The translations under genes were made by a program, and so were the position numbers. Source: Ruminiclostridium hungatei (GTDB taxonomy: Bacteria > Bacillota > Clostridia > Acetivibrionales > DSM-1351). Taken from it: a DNA stretch of 64,000 nucleotides. Below the pieces are notes generated by a model, which ran no database searches, was not told the DNA's origin, and worked only from the letters and a program-made list of their open reading frames with translations. This document shows, in pieces, positions 56,485-64,000 of the stretch (within the stretch, counting starts at the first letter, position 1; the number at the start of each line of letters is the position of its first letter). The stretch spans positions 1-64,000 of the forward strand of contig NZ_MZGX01000004.1 in assembly GCF_002051585.1 (NCBI RefSeq), read 5' to 3'.

Positions 56485-59154
56485 CTATTTGCGTATATAC
56501 TTTATAATATCTGCAATATAATATCCCATATTGTCCTGCTCTATTCCCGCTGCAACAATACCCCCGTCAGAAGCCGGAACAGCATTGAAAAGCAGTCCTC
56601 CGTGGTTTGTACCGAATACAAAGCTCCAATCCACATCTCCCTTTTCCGGATTTATTGAGCCCAGCCAGCCGAATTTTCGGGAGTCCTCTCCCTCATAGCT
56701 TTCTATTGTCAGCAGAGGATGCCCGTCCGACCCCAGGTTCAAGGAGCTTATATAATCAGAATCCGCATATTTGAAATCCTTCAGCCATATTTCCTCACCT
56801 GTGGCAGCAAGCTTTGCCATGGTGACAAACTCGGTTTTGGAGCGGTAACTGTATGCCGTGTAGATATTGTCCGAGGAATCTACAACAACACCCATCTGAT
56901 ATGAATTCCACACCACAGGATAAAGCTTTGTCCATTTTACCTTTTTGAGATCGCCGGTAACTTTCATAACAAATACCTTGGCATCCCACTTGTTGTCACT
57001 CCAGCCTCCGTCCTTGAAGGAAAGGTCTGTGCCGTTTGAGGAACCCGCGACAATCAGATCCCCATCGCTGGTTTTTCCAAGGCTCACAACCATATCTGTC
57101 TTGTCGCTGCCAAAAATTTCGACGGTCTTTAAAGCTCCCGTTTCAATATCAAGGACTGCCAGAAGTGCATTGTGTTCCTTGAGAGCTGAGCCCAGGCTGC
57201 CCTTTGAAGCATTGGTCATACCGCCTGCCACAATTGTCCCGTTCCCCATTTCCACCGCATTATTGGCCCACATCCAGTATTGTCCGAAGGCATCATTGCT
57301 GGCCTTTCCATCTGCAGTCAGACCGTCTTCCCCGTAGGTTCTGCTCCAGATAACCGTTCCGTCCGCTGCAGAGATCAAAATGGCGGCGGCATTGGTGTCA
57401 GTTCCCTCTTCATCCTCTGCCGGCTTATCCGCATGGGCAGTATGGTAGCCGGTAAGGAAAATGCCTTTTGTGGTTTTGATTATATTTCCGTAGCGATACT
57501 CAGGTATGAGCTTTTTCCAGAGCAGGCTTCCCTTGTGGTCGTATTTCACGATGATGCCGTTTGAAACCTTGTCCTTGCTGGTGACACCAGTTGCCACATA
57601 TCCCCCGTCCACTTCCTCAACATCATAAAACCAACTGTCTCCGTCAGCCGTACCCTGTCCGCCATATGCCGCAAGCAGGGAATAAGCCGTCCTGTCTTCC
57701 TGGGGAGCAGCTTCAGGGCTCACTGCAGCAAGGTTAAGGGCATATTTTGCGGCATTTATAATGCCCTTGCTGGAATAGGTGGCACTGCTGACAGTGTCCA
57801 CATCCGCGGACTGCATTTCCAGCATTGAATATAGCACCTCCTCGGCAGCTTGATCCACATATGGGCGGTCCTCCCGGTTGTCTCCCAGGGTAATCTGCAC
57901 AAGCCGGTTGTCCTTTATCACCGCATTTACATGCAGTCCTGCATAAAGTCCCCGTGCAACTCCCTCATAGGTGCCGTCCCGGTATTCGCCTGCCAGCCTG
58001 TCCGCTACTGCGTAGCCCTTTTGGGTCACAGCCGGTTTGAGGGCATTTTTTACCGCGTTTATAATTCCCCTGCTGGAGAAGGTAGCTCCGCTGACGGTAT
58101 CCACGTCTGTTGAATTCTCGTCCAGCATTTTGTCCACAACGCAGTCGGCGGCATTGAAGTACGGTTTGTCGTCCTCCTGGCTCACTATGTCTATACCTTT
58201 CAGCTTTTTGTCTTTGACAGTTATATTTACCTTTATATCGCTTTTATAGCCGTAGGCCTCTCCGCTGTACGTACCGTCGGCCCAGCTATCCGGCTTCCTT
58301 GTCTTTGCAGCCTTGCTTCCGTCTGTAAGAAGTACTCTGGTATCCAGGCTCTTCTGTTTCAGCAGGCCTTCTATGGTAACTCCTTTAAGGGTAACGCTGC
58401 CGTTTCCCACAGAAGAGTCCGTAATCAGATTGCCTTTTATAACTGTATTGGAGAGGGAAATTCCTCCTACCGCAATTTCCACCTCTGCTGCGGACCCCAG
58501 TGAATACTCACCCTGAAAATAAAGTGTCCTTTTGTCAGCATGAAATCTGTCCAGCATTGTAACAGCTTCAGCGCGCGTCATAATTTTTTTCGGATTCAGC
58601 CTGTCCTCCGTCCCTGTCAGGTAGCCGCAGGCAATTGCCGTTGAAACAGCCTCTCTTGCCCAGGCAGATACCTTTGCCGCACCGGGTATGTTTTCCAGCA
58701 CCTTTTCAGCCTTCTCCCCGGTTTGGAGTTTAGCCGCACGTACAAGCATCACCGCCGCCTCCTGAACCTTGAGTCCCGCCTCCGGAGAAACGGAGGAACT
58801 GCCGGTTCCACTTATGTAGCCCGCAGCCAAGGCCTTTGAAACATCTGCGTAATACCATGCTCCCGGCTGGATGTCGGAATATTTTGAAACTGCTTCGGAG
58901 GTATCTTTTAAGTCCAGAATTTTATTTATAAAACCCATGTACTCTCCACGGGTTATCTCCTTGTCAGGATTCAGCTTTCCCTTTTCATCCGCACTCAGCA
59001 GCCCTTCTTCCTGCCACTGGAGCATAACATTCTGAGCCCAATGTCCGCTGACATCGGTAATTTTACCCGAACCATGCGCAGCAGAAGCCTGCAGCAGCAT
59101 GCCTGCGGCATAAACCACAGCCATGGCCATGCCAAATAATTTTTTTATTTTCAT
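56485..59154 (-). CDS. S-layer-anchored protein with two FMN-binding domains and a beta-propeller-like region
   Basis: 889 residues. Signal peptide (LFGMAMAVVYAAGMLLQASA). Three SLH repeats at about 30-205 (VSGHWAQNVMLQWQEEGLL, YSDIQPGAWYYADVSKALAAGYI). Two FMN_bind domains near 285-375 and 385-475, each with the flavinylation motif: VDTVSGATFSSRGI (near 355) and VDTVSSATYSSKGI (near 456). The rest (490-889) has repeated WD/PQQ-like strands (GGYVATGVTSKD, GDLIVAGSSNGTD). It should sit on the cell wall carrying two covalent FMN, accepting electrons from the membrane partner at 61219. Start overlaps the Gx gene stop by 4 bp. Confidence 0.88.
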   Translation of the reverse strand: MKIKKLFGMAMAVVYAAGMLLQASAAHGSGKITDVSGHWAQNVMLQWQEEGLLSADEKGKLNPDKEITRGEYMGFINKILDLKDTSEAVSKYSDIQPGAWYYADVSKALAAGYISGTGSSSVSPEAGLKVQEAAVMLVRAAKLQTGEKAEKVLENIPGAAKVSAWAREAVSTAIACGYLTGTEDRLNPKKIMTRAEAVTMLDRFHADKRTLYFQGEYSLGSAAEVEIAVGGISLSNTVIKGNLITDSSVGNGSVTLKGVTIEGLLKQKSLDTRVLLTDGSKAAKTRKPDSWADGTYSGEAYGYKSDIKVNITVKDKKLKGIDIVSQEDDKPYFNAADCVVDKMLDENSTDVDTVSGATFSSRGIINAVKNALKPAVTQKGYAVADRLAGEYRDGTYEGVARGLYAGLHVNAVIKDNRLVQITLGDNREDRPYVDQAAEEVLYSMLEMQSADVDTVSSATYSSKGIINAAKYALNLAAVSPEAAPQEDRTAYSLLAAYGGQGTADGDSWFYDVEEVDGGYVATGVTSKDKVSNGIIVKYDHKGSLLWKKLIPEYRYGNIIKTTKGIFLTGYHTAHADKPAEDEEGTDTNAAAILISAADGTVIWSRTYGEDGLTADGKASNDAFGQYWMWANNAVEMGNGTIVAGGMTNASKGSLGSALKEHNALLAVLDIETGALKTVEIFGSDKTDMVVSLGKTSDGDLIVAGSSNGTDLSFKDGGWSDNKWDAKVFVMKVTGDLKKVKWTKLYPVVWNSYQMGVVVDSSDNIYTAYSYRSKTEFVTMAKLAATGEEIWLKDFKYADSDYISSLNLGSDGHPLLTIESYEGEDSRKFGWLGSINPEKGDVDWSFVFGTNHGGLLFNAVPASDGGIVAAGIEQDNMGYYIADIIKYIRK

Positions 59155-59765
59155 CTTTCCCTTCCTTTCCTTCCCTCAGCTATTTTATAATTATCTTTCC
59201 TCGACAGTTCCCGCTCCCGAGGATTTTTCAAAACATATGCCTGCTTGATCTCACCCCCTTTCCAGCGGGACAGTCTCAGCTTATCCATGCGGCCTATCAG
59301 AAACTGTGCACAAAGGCCTGTAAAGGTTCCTGACAATATCCCTGAAATAAGCAGTACAGGCAGGTACCAGAATATAGCCGTGGTTTTCATCACGGCAGCC
59401 GCCACAATTAGCTGGCCCATATTATGTGAAATTGCTCCTGCCGCACTTGAAATCCACACCTCTTTCAGGGTGAGCAGCCTGTAAAGCAGGAAAACTGTCA
59501 GAAAGCACAGTATTCCACCCCCCAGGCTGTATAAAAGTGTCATTAGCTGGCCTCCGAAAATGCTTCCCAGAAAAATCCTGCACAGCAGAATGATTAATGC
59601 ATCAGAAGCTCCGAAACAGAAAATTGCGTAAATGGTTATTATATTGGCCAGTCCAAGCTTTACACCGGGGACAGGTATTACCGGAGGAAGCTGTGCCTCC
59701 ACGGAAAATATTATAAGCGCCACCGAGGTAAGCAAAGCCATCCTTGAGAGCCTTCTTGTCTTCAC
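59151..59765 (-). CDS. Gx transporter family protein (heptaprenyl diphosphate synthase component I type)
   Basis: 204 residues, five to six transmembrane segments (MALLTSVALIIFSVEAQLPP, LGLANIITIYAIFCFG, ALIILLCRIFLGSIFGGQLMTLLYSLGG, AISHNMGQLIVAA). These match the Gx transporter family, which resembles ECF transporter S components. It regularly accompanies NusG-domain-II, ApbE and FMN_bind genes. Substrate unknown; a flavin or isoprenoid-linked molecule is a guess. Basic C-terminal tail from about 175. Confidence 0.82.
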   Translation of the reverse strand: MKTRRLSRMALLTSVALIIFSVEAQLPPVIPVPGVKLGLANIITIYAIFCFGASDALIILLCRIFLGSIFGGQLMTLLYSLGGGILCFLTVFLLYRLLTLKEVWISSAAGAISHNMGQLIVAAAVMKTTAIFWYLPVLLISGILSGTFTGLCAQFLIGRMDKLRLSRWKGGEIKQAYVLKNPRERELSRKDNYKIAEGRKGRER

Positions 59766-59778
59766 TTTCCCAGCTCCT

Positions 59779-60159
59779 TTACCGAGACAGTCCGTCTATA
59801 CCGCCGGCAGCCTCATTTTTAATTTTTATCATGAGCCTGTTGGGCAGGCAGACCACCATCTGGCCAGGCTTTGAAATCCACCTACAATTTACACATGATT
59901 TATCAGGGCAATCTGCTTCTGAGACACATATCCGCCCGGGCTCCACAGTGACAGTGTTAATGCCCTTTTCCCCCTTGATTTTTATGGAATACGGCTTTTT
60001 TACACTGTCCAGGGCTATGGAGTATATGGCGGAACCCTCCTGATAAATACCGGCAATTTTGCTCCCCCGGTCTTCCTTTGCCCTTCCGGAAAGAATGACC
60101 CCAAAGGAAACTGCCATTATTAAAATAAATACCAGAAGCCATATCCTTGTCCTTTTCAT
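59779..60159 (-). CDS. NusG domain II-containing protein
   Basis: 126 residues, one N-terminal membrane helix (IWLLVFILIMAVSFGVILSG) then the NusG_II fold. Signature CPDKSCVNCRWISKPGQMVVCLPNRLMIKI is very clear, with four Cys that could form disulfides or bind metal or heme outside the cell. The ATG overlaps the apbE stop by 4 bp. These proteins are regular members of clostridial extracellular redox clusters; their exact role is not known. Confidence 0.88.
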   Translation of the reverse strand: MKRTRIWLLVFILIMAVSFGVILSGRAKEDRGSKIAGIYQEGSAIYSIALDSVKKPYSIKIKGEKGINTVTVEPGRICVSEADCPDKSCVNCRWISKPGQMVVCLPNRLMIKIKNEAAGGIDGLSR

Positions 60160-61193
60160 GGCCGGATAACAGACAAACCGCCTCCCGCAGAGGTTCCGGC
60201 AACCTTGAACCTATTCTCCAGTCCCCCTGTAATAAATATCTCTCCGCTCTCCATAATAAACACCGCTTCAAAATCCCTGTGGCTTCTCCAGAATTCAGAC
60301 GCAGCTTCCAGCCCCATTACAAACAAAGAGGTGGATAAGGCTTCGCCGTAAATACCTGTATCTGTGACTATGGAAACTGAAATCAGACCGTTTTTTGCGG
60401 GATAGCCCGTTCTGGGATCAAAGATATGCCAGTATATATTTCCGTCAGTACCTTTAAAATAGCGTTCATAGCCGCCGGAAGTTATTACCGCCTTGTCTGC
60501 CACGGGCACGATCCCTATATAACCATCCCTGCCGGGGCTTTCGATACCTATCTTCCACTCTGTTCCATCAGGTTTTGTACCGAGAGTCTGTACATTCCCC
60601 CCCAGATTTACCATTGCCGAGCTGATTCCGTTTTCCTCAAGCATTTTGAGAAGCACATCTCCGGTATAGCCTTTGGCCAGACTGCCGAAATCAATCATTG
60701 CCCCCTCTGGAATAGATACGGTGGAAGCCTCTTCGTCAAACCTAATATTTCTGTAGTCAACTTTTTTTATAAGCTCTGTAATAACTGATTTATCAGGTAC
60801 TTTATAATTGCCCGTGGTAAAGCCCCATTCCCTTACCAGAGGATAAATAGTCACATCCAGCAGTCCTCCCGTCATTTCCCCGAAGCTTATGCCATACTTT
60901 ACAAGCCGGAGGGTGTCGTCCGACACCTTTCCGCTGCCCAATGCATTAATTGCGAATACTTCACTGGCCCTATCCGTAGTGGAAAGTGCAGCATCAAGCT
61001 CTTTAATGCGGGAGGAGACCTTTTTCATAAGCCCGTCCCCCGCACCGTAAGCCGTAACCTCCATAACGGTGTCCATGGAAAATATTGTTGCAGCAGACGG
61101 CTCAGGGCTTTGACCGGAGGCTGCCGCTCCCGCCTTACAGCCGGTGAGCAGCATAGCCTGCACTATGCATAATAAAATTATTTTTTTCATCAT
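60156..61193 (-). CDS. apbE: FAD:protein FMN transferase (ApbE), lipoprotein
   Basis: About 345 residues. Lipoprotein signal (KIILLCIVQAMLLTGC), ApbE core with MDTVMEVTAYG, DGLMKKVSSRIKELDAALS, PEGAMIDFGSLAKGYTGDVL, MVNLGGNVQTLGTKPDG and YWHIFDPRTGYPAKNG (metal site). It covalently attaches FMN to Thr/Ser of FMN_bind domains outside the membrane; three such sites are in its two operon partners. Start at ATG 61193 behind GAAGGG. Confidence 0.95.
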   Translation of the reverse strand: MMKKIILLCIVQAMLLTGCKAGAAASGQSPEPSAATIFSMDTVMEVTAYGAGDGLMKKVSSRIKELDAALSTTDRASEVFAINALGSGKVSDDTLRLVKYGISFGEMTGGLLDVTIYPLVREWGFTTGNYKVPDKSVITELIKKVDYRNIRFDEEASTVSIPEGAMIDFGSLAKGYTGDVLLKMLEENGISSAMVNLGGNVQTLGTKPDGTEWKIGIESPGRDGYIGIVPVADKAVITSGGYERYFKGTDGNIYWHIFDPRTGYPAKNGLISVSIVTDTGIYGEALSTSLFVMGLEAASEFWRSHRDFEAVFIMESGEIFITGGLENRFKVAGTSAGGGLSVIRP

Positions 61194-61218
61194 CCACATG
61201 TTCCCTTCCGGATGCTTC

Positions 61219-62715
61219 TTAATTTTCAGCCTTTTTTAACGCGGCCCGGACTGCTTGTATTATGCCTTCAGAACTGTAAGTAGCACCGCTGACAGTGTCT
61301 ACGGCAGCACTCTGGGCAGAGAGCATAGCTCCGGTTATTTCCGCTGCAGCCGAAAAATAAGGCTCATCCTCGGAGGAATCCGTTATGGTGATGTGGGTTA
61401 TCTTATCAGCTTTGACAGTTACCTTTACCGTGATATCCCCCACATACCCCTTGCCGGTTCCGGTGAAGGCGCCGTCACGGTATCTGGACTTTTTTTCAGA
61501 GGGAGCGGCTACCTCCGCAGCGACCTGCGGAGCTGGCTCTTTTTCAGACTTTAAGCCTGTATCCTCTTCCTCAGCCCTTCCCGAGCGGGAAATCTTATTT
61601 GAGGAGCCCGGTGCTTTCGCTTCTGTCTGCGCGTTGGACACCGGGCCCCGGTTTTCGGACACAGACTTGTCTTGGGCCTGCGCCGGCTTCTCAGAGGAAG
61701 CTGCAGTCCCTCCGTCAACAGACTGTTCGTTTTTTTCCGGCGCAGGAAATATTCCGGCAGGTTGGCTTTCCCCGGCCTCTTCCGGCTGGGACCCACTCAG
61801 CTCTTCAACCTCTTCCCTGCCTGCGGGACTCTCCTGTTCCTGCTGCAGCCGGCTGTCAGCGACCTGCCCCGAAACCGGCTTCTCTTTCACAGCCTGCTCC
61901 TTCTGGTCTGCAGCCGCCAATAGCTTTGAACCGGTTTCAACGGAATTCAAATTTATATTGAGAATAAAAACTCCCAGCAGCAGCAAAAGTACAAGGCCGG
62001 AAGCAACCGGCACAAATGAAGCCACAGGGGATAACTTTCTGACTTTCAATGCCTTTTGCACTCTCATGGCCCCATAGCCGATAAAAACCACACTGTATGC
62101 CAGTACCGTAAGACTGTAACCGCTGCGGCCGGCCATCATGGGAGGAACGGACAGCAGTATTACATGAAGGTACAGCAATGTATAAAAAAGATATGCACTT
62201 CTCTGAAGTGACTTCCAGCGTTTTCCATTCATACGCCTTCTCACTGACGGAAAAGATGTTACCGTAAGCGGAAGCATAAGGCAGAGCAGGATTATTGTAA
62301 TTATTCCGGCTGCAAGTTGATAGGGCGGAAGCAGCTCAGGCCTGAGAAACATCCTTTTGAAATATGTAATTCCATATGCGGCGTTATGCGTCAGCGTCAG
62401 AAGGCTTGCCAGGATTGACAGCTCCGCCCTGACAGGCATCAGTACCCTGATGAGCCTGGAACTGTTGGGCAGCGCTCCGGTGTACATTACAATTACAAAC
62501 AGTGCCGTAGGAAAGGCGCCTCTGGAGAAAAGCGGAACAGCCCACTCACGCAGCCAGGCCGGCAAATGAAAAACCATACCCGAGGCAATTCCTGCAAATA
62601 CGGCACCAGCGAAAGCAATTGCCGTAAAATAGCATAAATGCGGGTGTTTTTTTATAAAACCCCGCCCGGCCAGAACAAAAACCACAGCCAAAAATAAAGA
62701 TAAAATAAATAACAT
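61219..62715 (-). CDS. ferric-reductase-like membrane protein with C-terminal FMN-binding domain
   Basis: 498 residues from the ATG at 62715 (GGAGGTCTT). About six to seven transmembrane segments in residues 1-235 with histidines suited to bind heme (LTLTHNAAYG near 100, LLYLHVILLS near 165). Then one helix near 245-262, a ~140-residue Glu/Ser/Pro-rich linker, and an FMN_bind domain at about 412-498 with VDTVSGATYSSEGI. It would carry electrons from the membrane to its own FMN and on to the SLH protein. First gene of the operon; promoter and palindromic operators lie upstream. Confidence 0.87.
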   Translation of the reverse strand: MLFILSLFLAVVFVLAGRGFIKKHPHLCYFTAIAFAGAVFAGIASGMVFHLPAWLREWAVPLFSRGAFPTALFVIVMYTGALPNSSRLIRVLMPVRAELSILASLLTLTHNAAYGITYFKRMFLRPELLPPYQLAAGIITIILLCLMLPLTVTSFPSVRRRMNGKRWKSLQRSAYLFYTLLYLHVILLSVPPMMAGRSGYSLTVLAYSVVFIGYGAMRVQKALKVRKLSPVASFVPVASGLVLLLLLGVFILNINLNSVETGSKLLAAADQKEQAVKEKPVSGQVADSRLQQEQESPAGREEVEELSGSQPEEAGESQPAGIFPAPEKNEQSVDGGTAASSEKPAQAQDKSVSENRGPVSNAQTEAKAPGSSNKISRSGRAEEEDTGLKSEKEPAPQVAAEVAAPSEKKSRYRDGAFTGTGKGYVGDITVKVTVKADKITHITITDSSEDEPYFSAAAEITGAMLSAQSAAVDTVSGATYSSEGIIQAVRAALKKAEN

Positions 62716-62819
62716 AAGACCTCCAATCCATGCGCGCAGCGCATTCCTGAACAAATACCGGCACCGACTTTTTACGGCTGCTCCATGTCGGCGGCGGCAA
62801 CCCATATAAAAGCATCCGG

Positions 62820-62845
62820 CTTAAGTTAGCGTATGCTAACTTAAG
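62820..62845 (-). promoter_or_regulatory. palindrome (operator-like) O2 in the operon leader
   Basis: Inverted repeat with 11 bp arms CTTAAGTTAGC/GCTAACTTAAG around GTAT. Shares the core GTTAGCGTAYGCTAAC with the second palindrome 63 bp away (centre to centre, about six helical turns). Lies in the 5' UTR, about +58 to +83 from the predicted start. Confidence 0.75.
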
Positions 62846-62879
62846 CGTGCAAAAAAACCTCTGAAAAAGGTTTTAAAAT

Positions 62880-62911
62880 ATGAACCAGTTAGCGTACGCT
62901 AACTGGTTCAT
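62880..62911 (-). promoter_or_regulatory. palindrome (operator) O1 over the transcription start
   Basis: Perfect 32 bp palindrome with core GTTAGCGTACGCTAAC, extended by CCA/TGG and ATGAA/TTCAT arms. It overlaps the last two bases of the -10 and the +1 of the promoter at 62910-62938, the classical position for a repressor. The shape suits a TetR- or MarR-type dimer; the regulator is not in the window. Confidence 0.85.
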
Positions 62912-62938
62912 ATTACCATGGTTTGAATTTACTGTCAA
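62910..62938 (-). promoter_or_regulatory. promoter of the flavinylated electron-transfer operon
   Basis: Minus strand, consensus -35 TTGACA (62933-62938), 17 bp spacer, -10 TAATAT (62910-62915). About 195 bp upstream of the first gene. A near-consensus promoter with an operator on its start site implies strong expression when derepressed. Confidence 0.85.
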
Positions 62939-62999
62939 GCAGAGCTATAGAAATTTATTTGCTGCTCATTTTAACTTTACACTGGCTTAAAAAATTTAA

Positions 63000-63030
63000 G
63001 GACATTGCCTGCGATACACAGGAAATGCCC
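63000..63030 (-). terminator. terminator of proS
   Basis: 12 bp stem GGGCATTTCCTG/CAGGCAATGTCC (one mismatch, one G-U) followed by a T-rich TTAAATTTTTTA on the minus strand. Confidence 0.75.
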
Positions 63031-63072
63031 TTTTTAAGCCTTTCATACTGCCCCGGAAGGCATCTTTATAAA

Positions 63073-64000
63073 TCAATACGCTTTTCCCCAGTAAACCATT
63101 GTTTTTGCAGGCTTACCGCAGCACACGCACTTGTCCGACAGCTCTTCCTGTTCAAAAGGCATACATCTTGCTGTCGCCCCGGTCTTTTCCTTGATCTGGT
63201 CTTCACATTCCTGTCCACCGCACCACATGGCCTTTATAAAGCCCGGAGTAGTATTGATAACATTTTCAAATTCCTCCAGGGAAGCTGCCGTATAGGTCTT
63301 CTTATCTCTCATGTCCCTTGCCCTTTCAAGCAGCGCTTTTTGAATATCGGCAAGAAGTTTTCCAACTGTTTCCTCAAGGCTGTCCATTGACACAAACAGC
63401 TTTTCTCCGGTATCTCTTCTGACAAGAACTACCTGGTTTTTCTCTATATCCTTCGGTCCTACCTCAAGACGCAAAGGAACGCCCTTCATCTCATATTCGG
63501 AGAATTTCCAGCCCGGCATCTTATCACTGTCGTCAATTTTCACCCTGAACCTGGACGACAGACTGCCCAGCAATTCATTTGCCTTTTCCAGAACGCCTTC
63601 CTTGTGCTGTGAAACAGGAATTATTACTAATTGAGTGGGCGCAACAGCAGGCGGCAGCACCAGTCCGCTGTCATCTCCATGTACCATGATGATTGCACCT
63701 ATAAGCCGGGTAGTAACACCCCAGGAAGTCTGATGCACATATTGAAGCTGATTGTTTTTATCAGTATACTGAATTTCAAAGGCTCTGGCAAAGCCGTCTC
63801 CGAAATTATGGGAAGTACCTGATTGCAATGCCTTGCCGTCATGCATGAGGCTTTCTATGGTATATGTGGCTTTGGCGCCTGCAAACTTCTCCTTATCGGT
63901 TTTCCTTCCCTTTATGACAGGTATGGCAAGAACATTTTCACATATCTCGGCATACACATTGAGCATTTTGATGGTTTCTTCCTGTGCCTCTTCCGCAGTG
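63073..64000 (-). CDS. proS: prolyl-tRNA synthetase, C-terminal part (runs off the window)
   Basis: The open frame continues to the right edge; about 308 residues are visible. [47 protein letters not shown] is motif 3 and active site of class II ProRS, followed by the anticodon-binding domain and the zinc-binding C-terminal domain ([45 protein letters not shown]) that marks the archaeal/eukaryotic-type ProRS without an editing insertion. The N terminus lies outside the window. Confidence 0.95.
   Translation of the reverse strand, partial: TAEEAQEETIKMLNVYAEICENVLAIPVIKGRKTDKEKFAGAKATYTIESLMHDGKALQSGTSHNFGDGFARAFEIQYTDKNNQLQYVHQTSWGVTTRLIGAIIMVHGDDSGLVLPPAVAPTQLVIIPVSQHKEGVLEKANELLGSLSSRFRVKIDDSDKMPGWKFSEYEMKGVPLRLEVGPKDIEKNQVVLVRRDTGEKLFVSMDSLEETVGKLLADIQKALLERARDMRDKKTYTAASLEEFENVINTTPGFIKAMWCGGQECEDQIKEKTGATARCMPFEQEELSDKCVCCGKPAKTMVYWGKAY

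Noticed and set aside
61385-62077. 230-codon plus-strand open frame
   Set aside because: Antisense to the low-complexity linker of the FMN_bind membrane protein; Ser/Pro bias mirrors the real gene.

Overview
The window reads as chromosome of a low-GC, anaerobic, spore-forming Firmicute of the clostridial type. Support comes from the germination/spore proteins YtfJ (GerW-like) and a GerMN lipoprotein, a SigB/F/G-type sigma factor with RsbV/RsbW partners, a CIRCE-controlled groESL operon, the short HisG plus HisZ form of ATP phosphoribosyltransferase, and strong AGGAGG ribosome sites with frequent TTG/GTG starts. Codon use and gene mix would suit a Ruminiclostridium-like cellulolytic clostridium, but genus is a guess. 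Most genes lie on the minus strand. No tRNA, CRISPR array or complete transposase gene was seen.

Layout. 1-830: 5' end of a 16S rRNA gene (minus) with a ~350 bp leader and two tandem strong promoters. 834-2863: partner-switching operon rsbV-rsbW-sigma-second RsbW-like kinase. 2940-6025: J-domain membrane protein, lysS, greA. 6067-6249: a 183 bp MITE-like element. 6639-11178: guaB, a small membrane protein, groEL, groES with CIRCE. 11279-21926: one long histidine operon, hisZ-G-D-C-B-purC-H-A-F-IE plus a TPR protein. 22294-24439: spore protein YtfJ, DUF2953 protein, anti-sigma factor and ECF sigma. 24561-32694: GH31 alpha-xylosidase, PcrA helicase, shikimate kinase, LtaS-like sulfatase, Hpf. 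33152-38408: zinc-ribbon protein, sugar nucleotidyltransferase, GalE, and a split NHEJ operon (ku, ligase, polymerase). 38639-45169: mixed small proteins, GerMN lipoprotein, orphan sensor kinase, a thioredoxin-reductase-like flavoprotein lacking NADPH motifs, and three small uncharacterised plus-strand genes. 45332-55371: tex, a PfkB kinase, uvsE, GtrA, a nucleotidyltransferase/phosphomutase fusion, an RluA synthase preceded by a second MITE copy. 55443-62938: a CAP/SH3 secreted protein and a five-gene operon for flavinylated extracytoplasmic electron transfer. 63073-64000: the 3' part of proS.

The most interesting item is a 93 bp sequence present three times (14206-14298, 15739-15831, 47488-47580). 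Each copy is an uninterrupted 30-codon reading frame that starts at a TTG behind its own Shine-Dalgarno, and ends in TAA one or two bases before the ATG of hisF, hisH or tex. Similarity begins at the start codon and stops at the stop codon. It also carries an inverted repeat that could cover the downstream ribosome site. It looks like a dispersed upstream mini-gene or leader-peptide cassette translationally coupled to unrelated genes. Other notable items are two palindromic operators around the electron-transfer promoter, a catalytically dead phosphomutase domain, and a 183 bp MITE pair, one copy of which supplies the stop codon of a gene.
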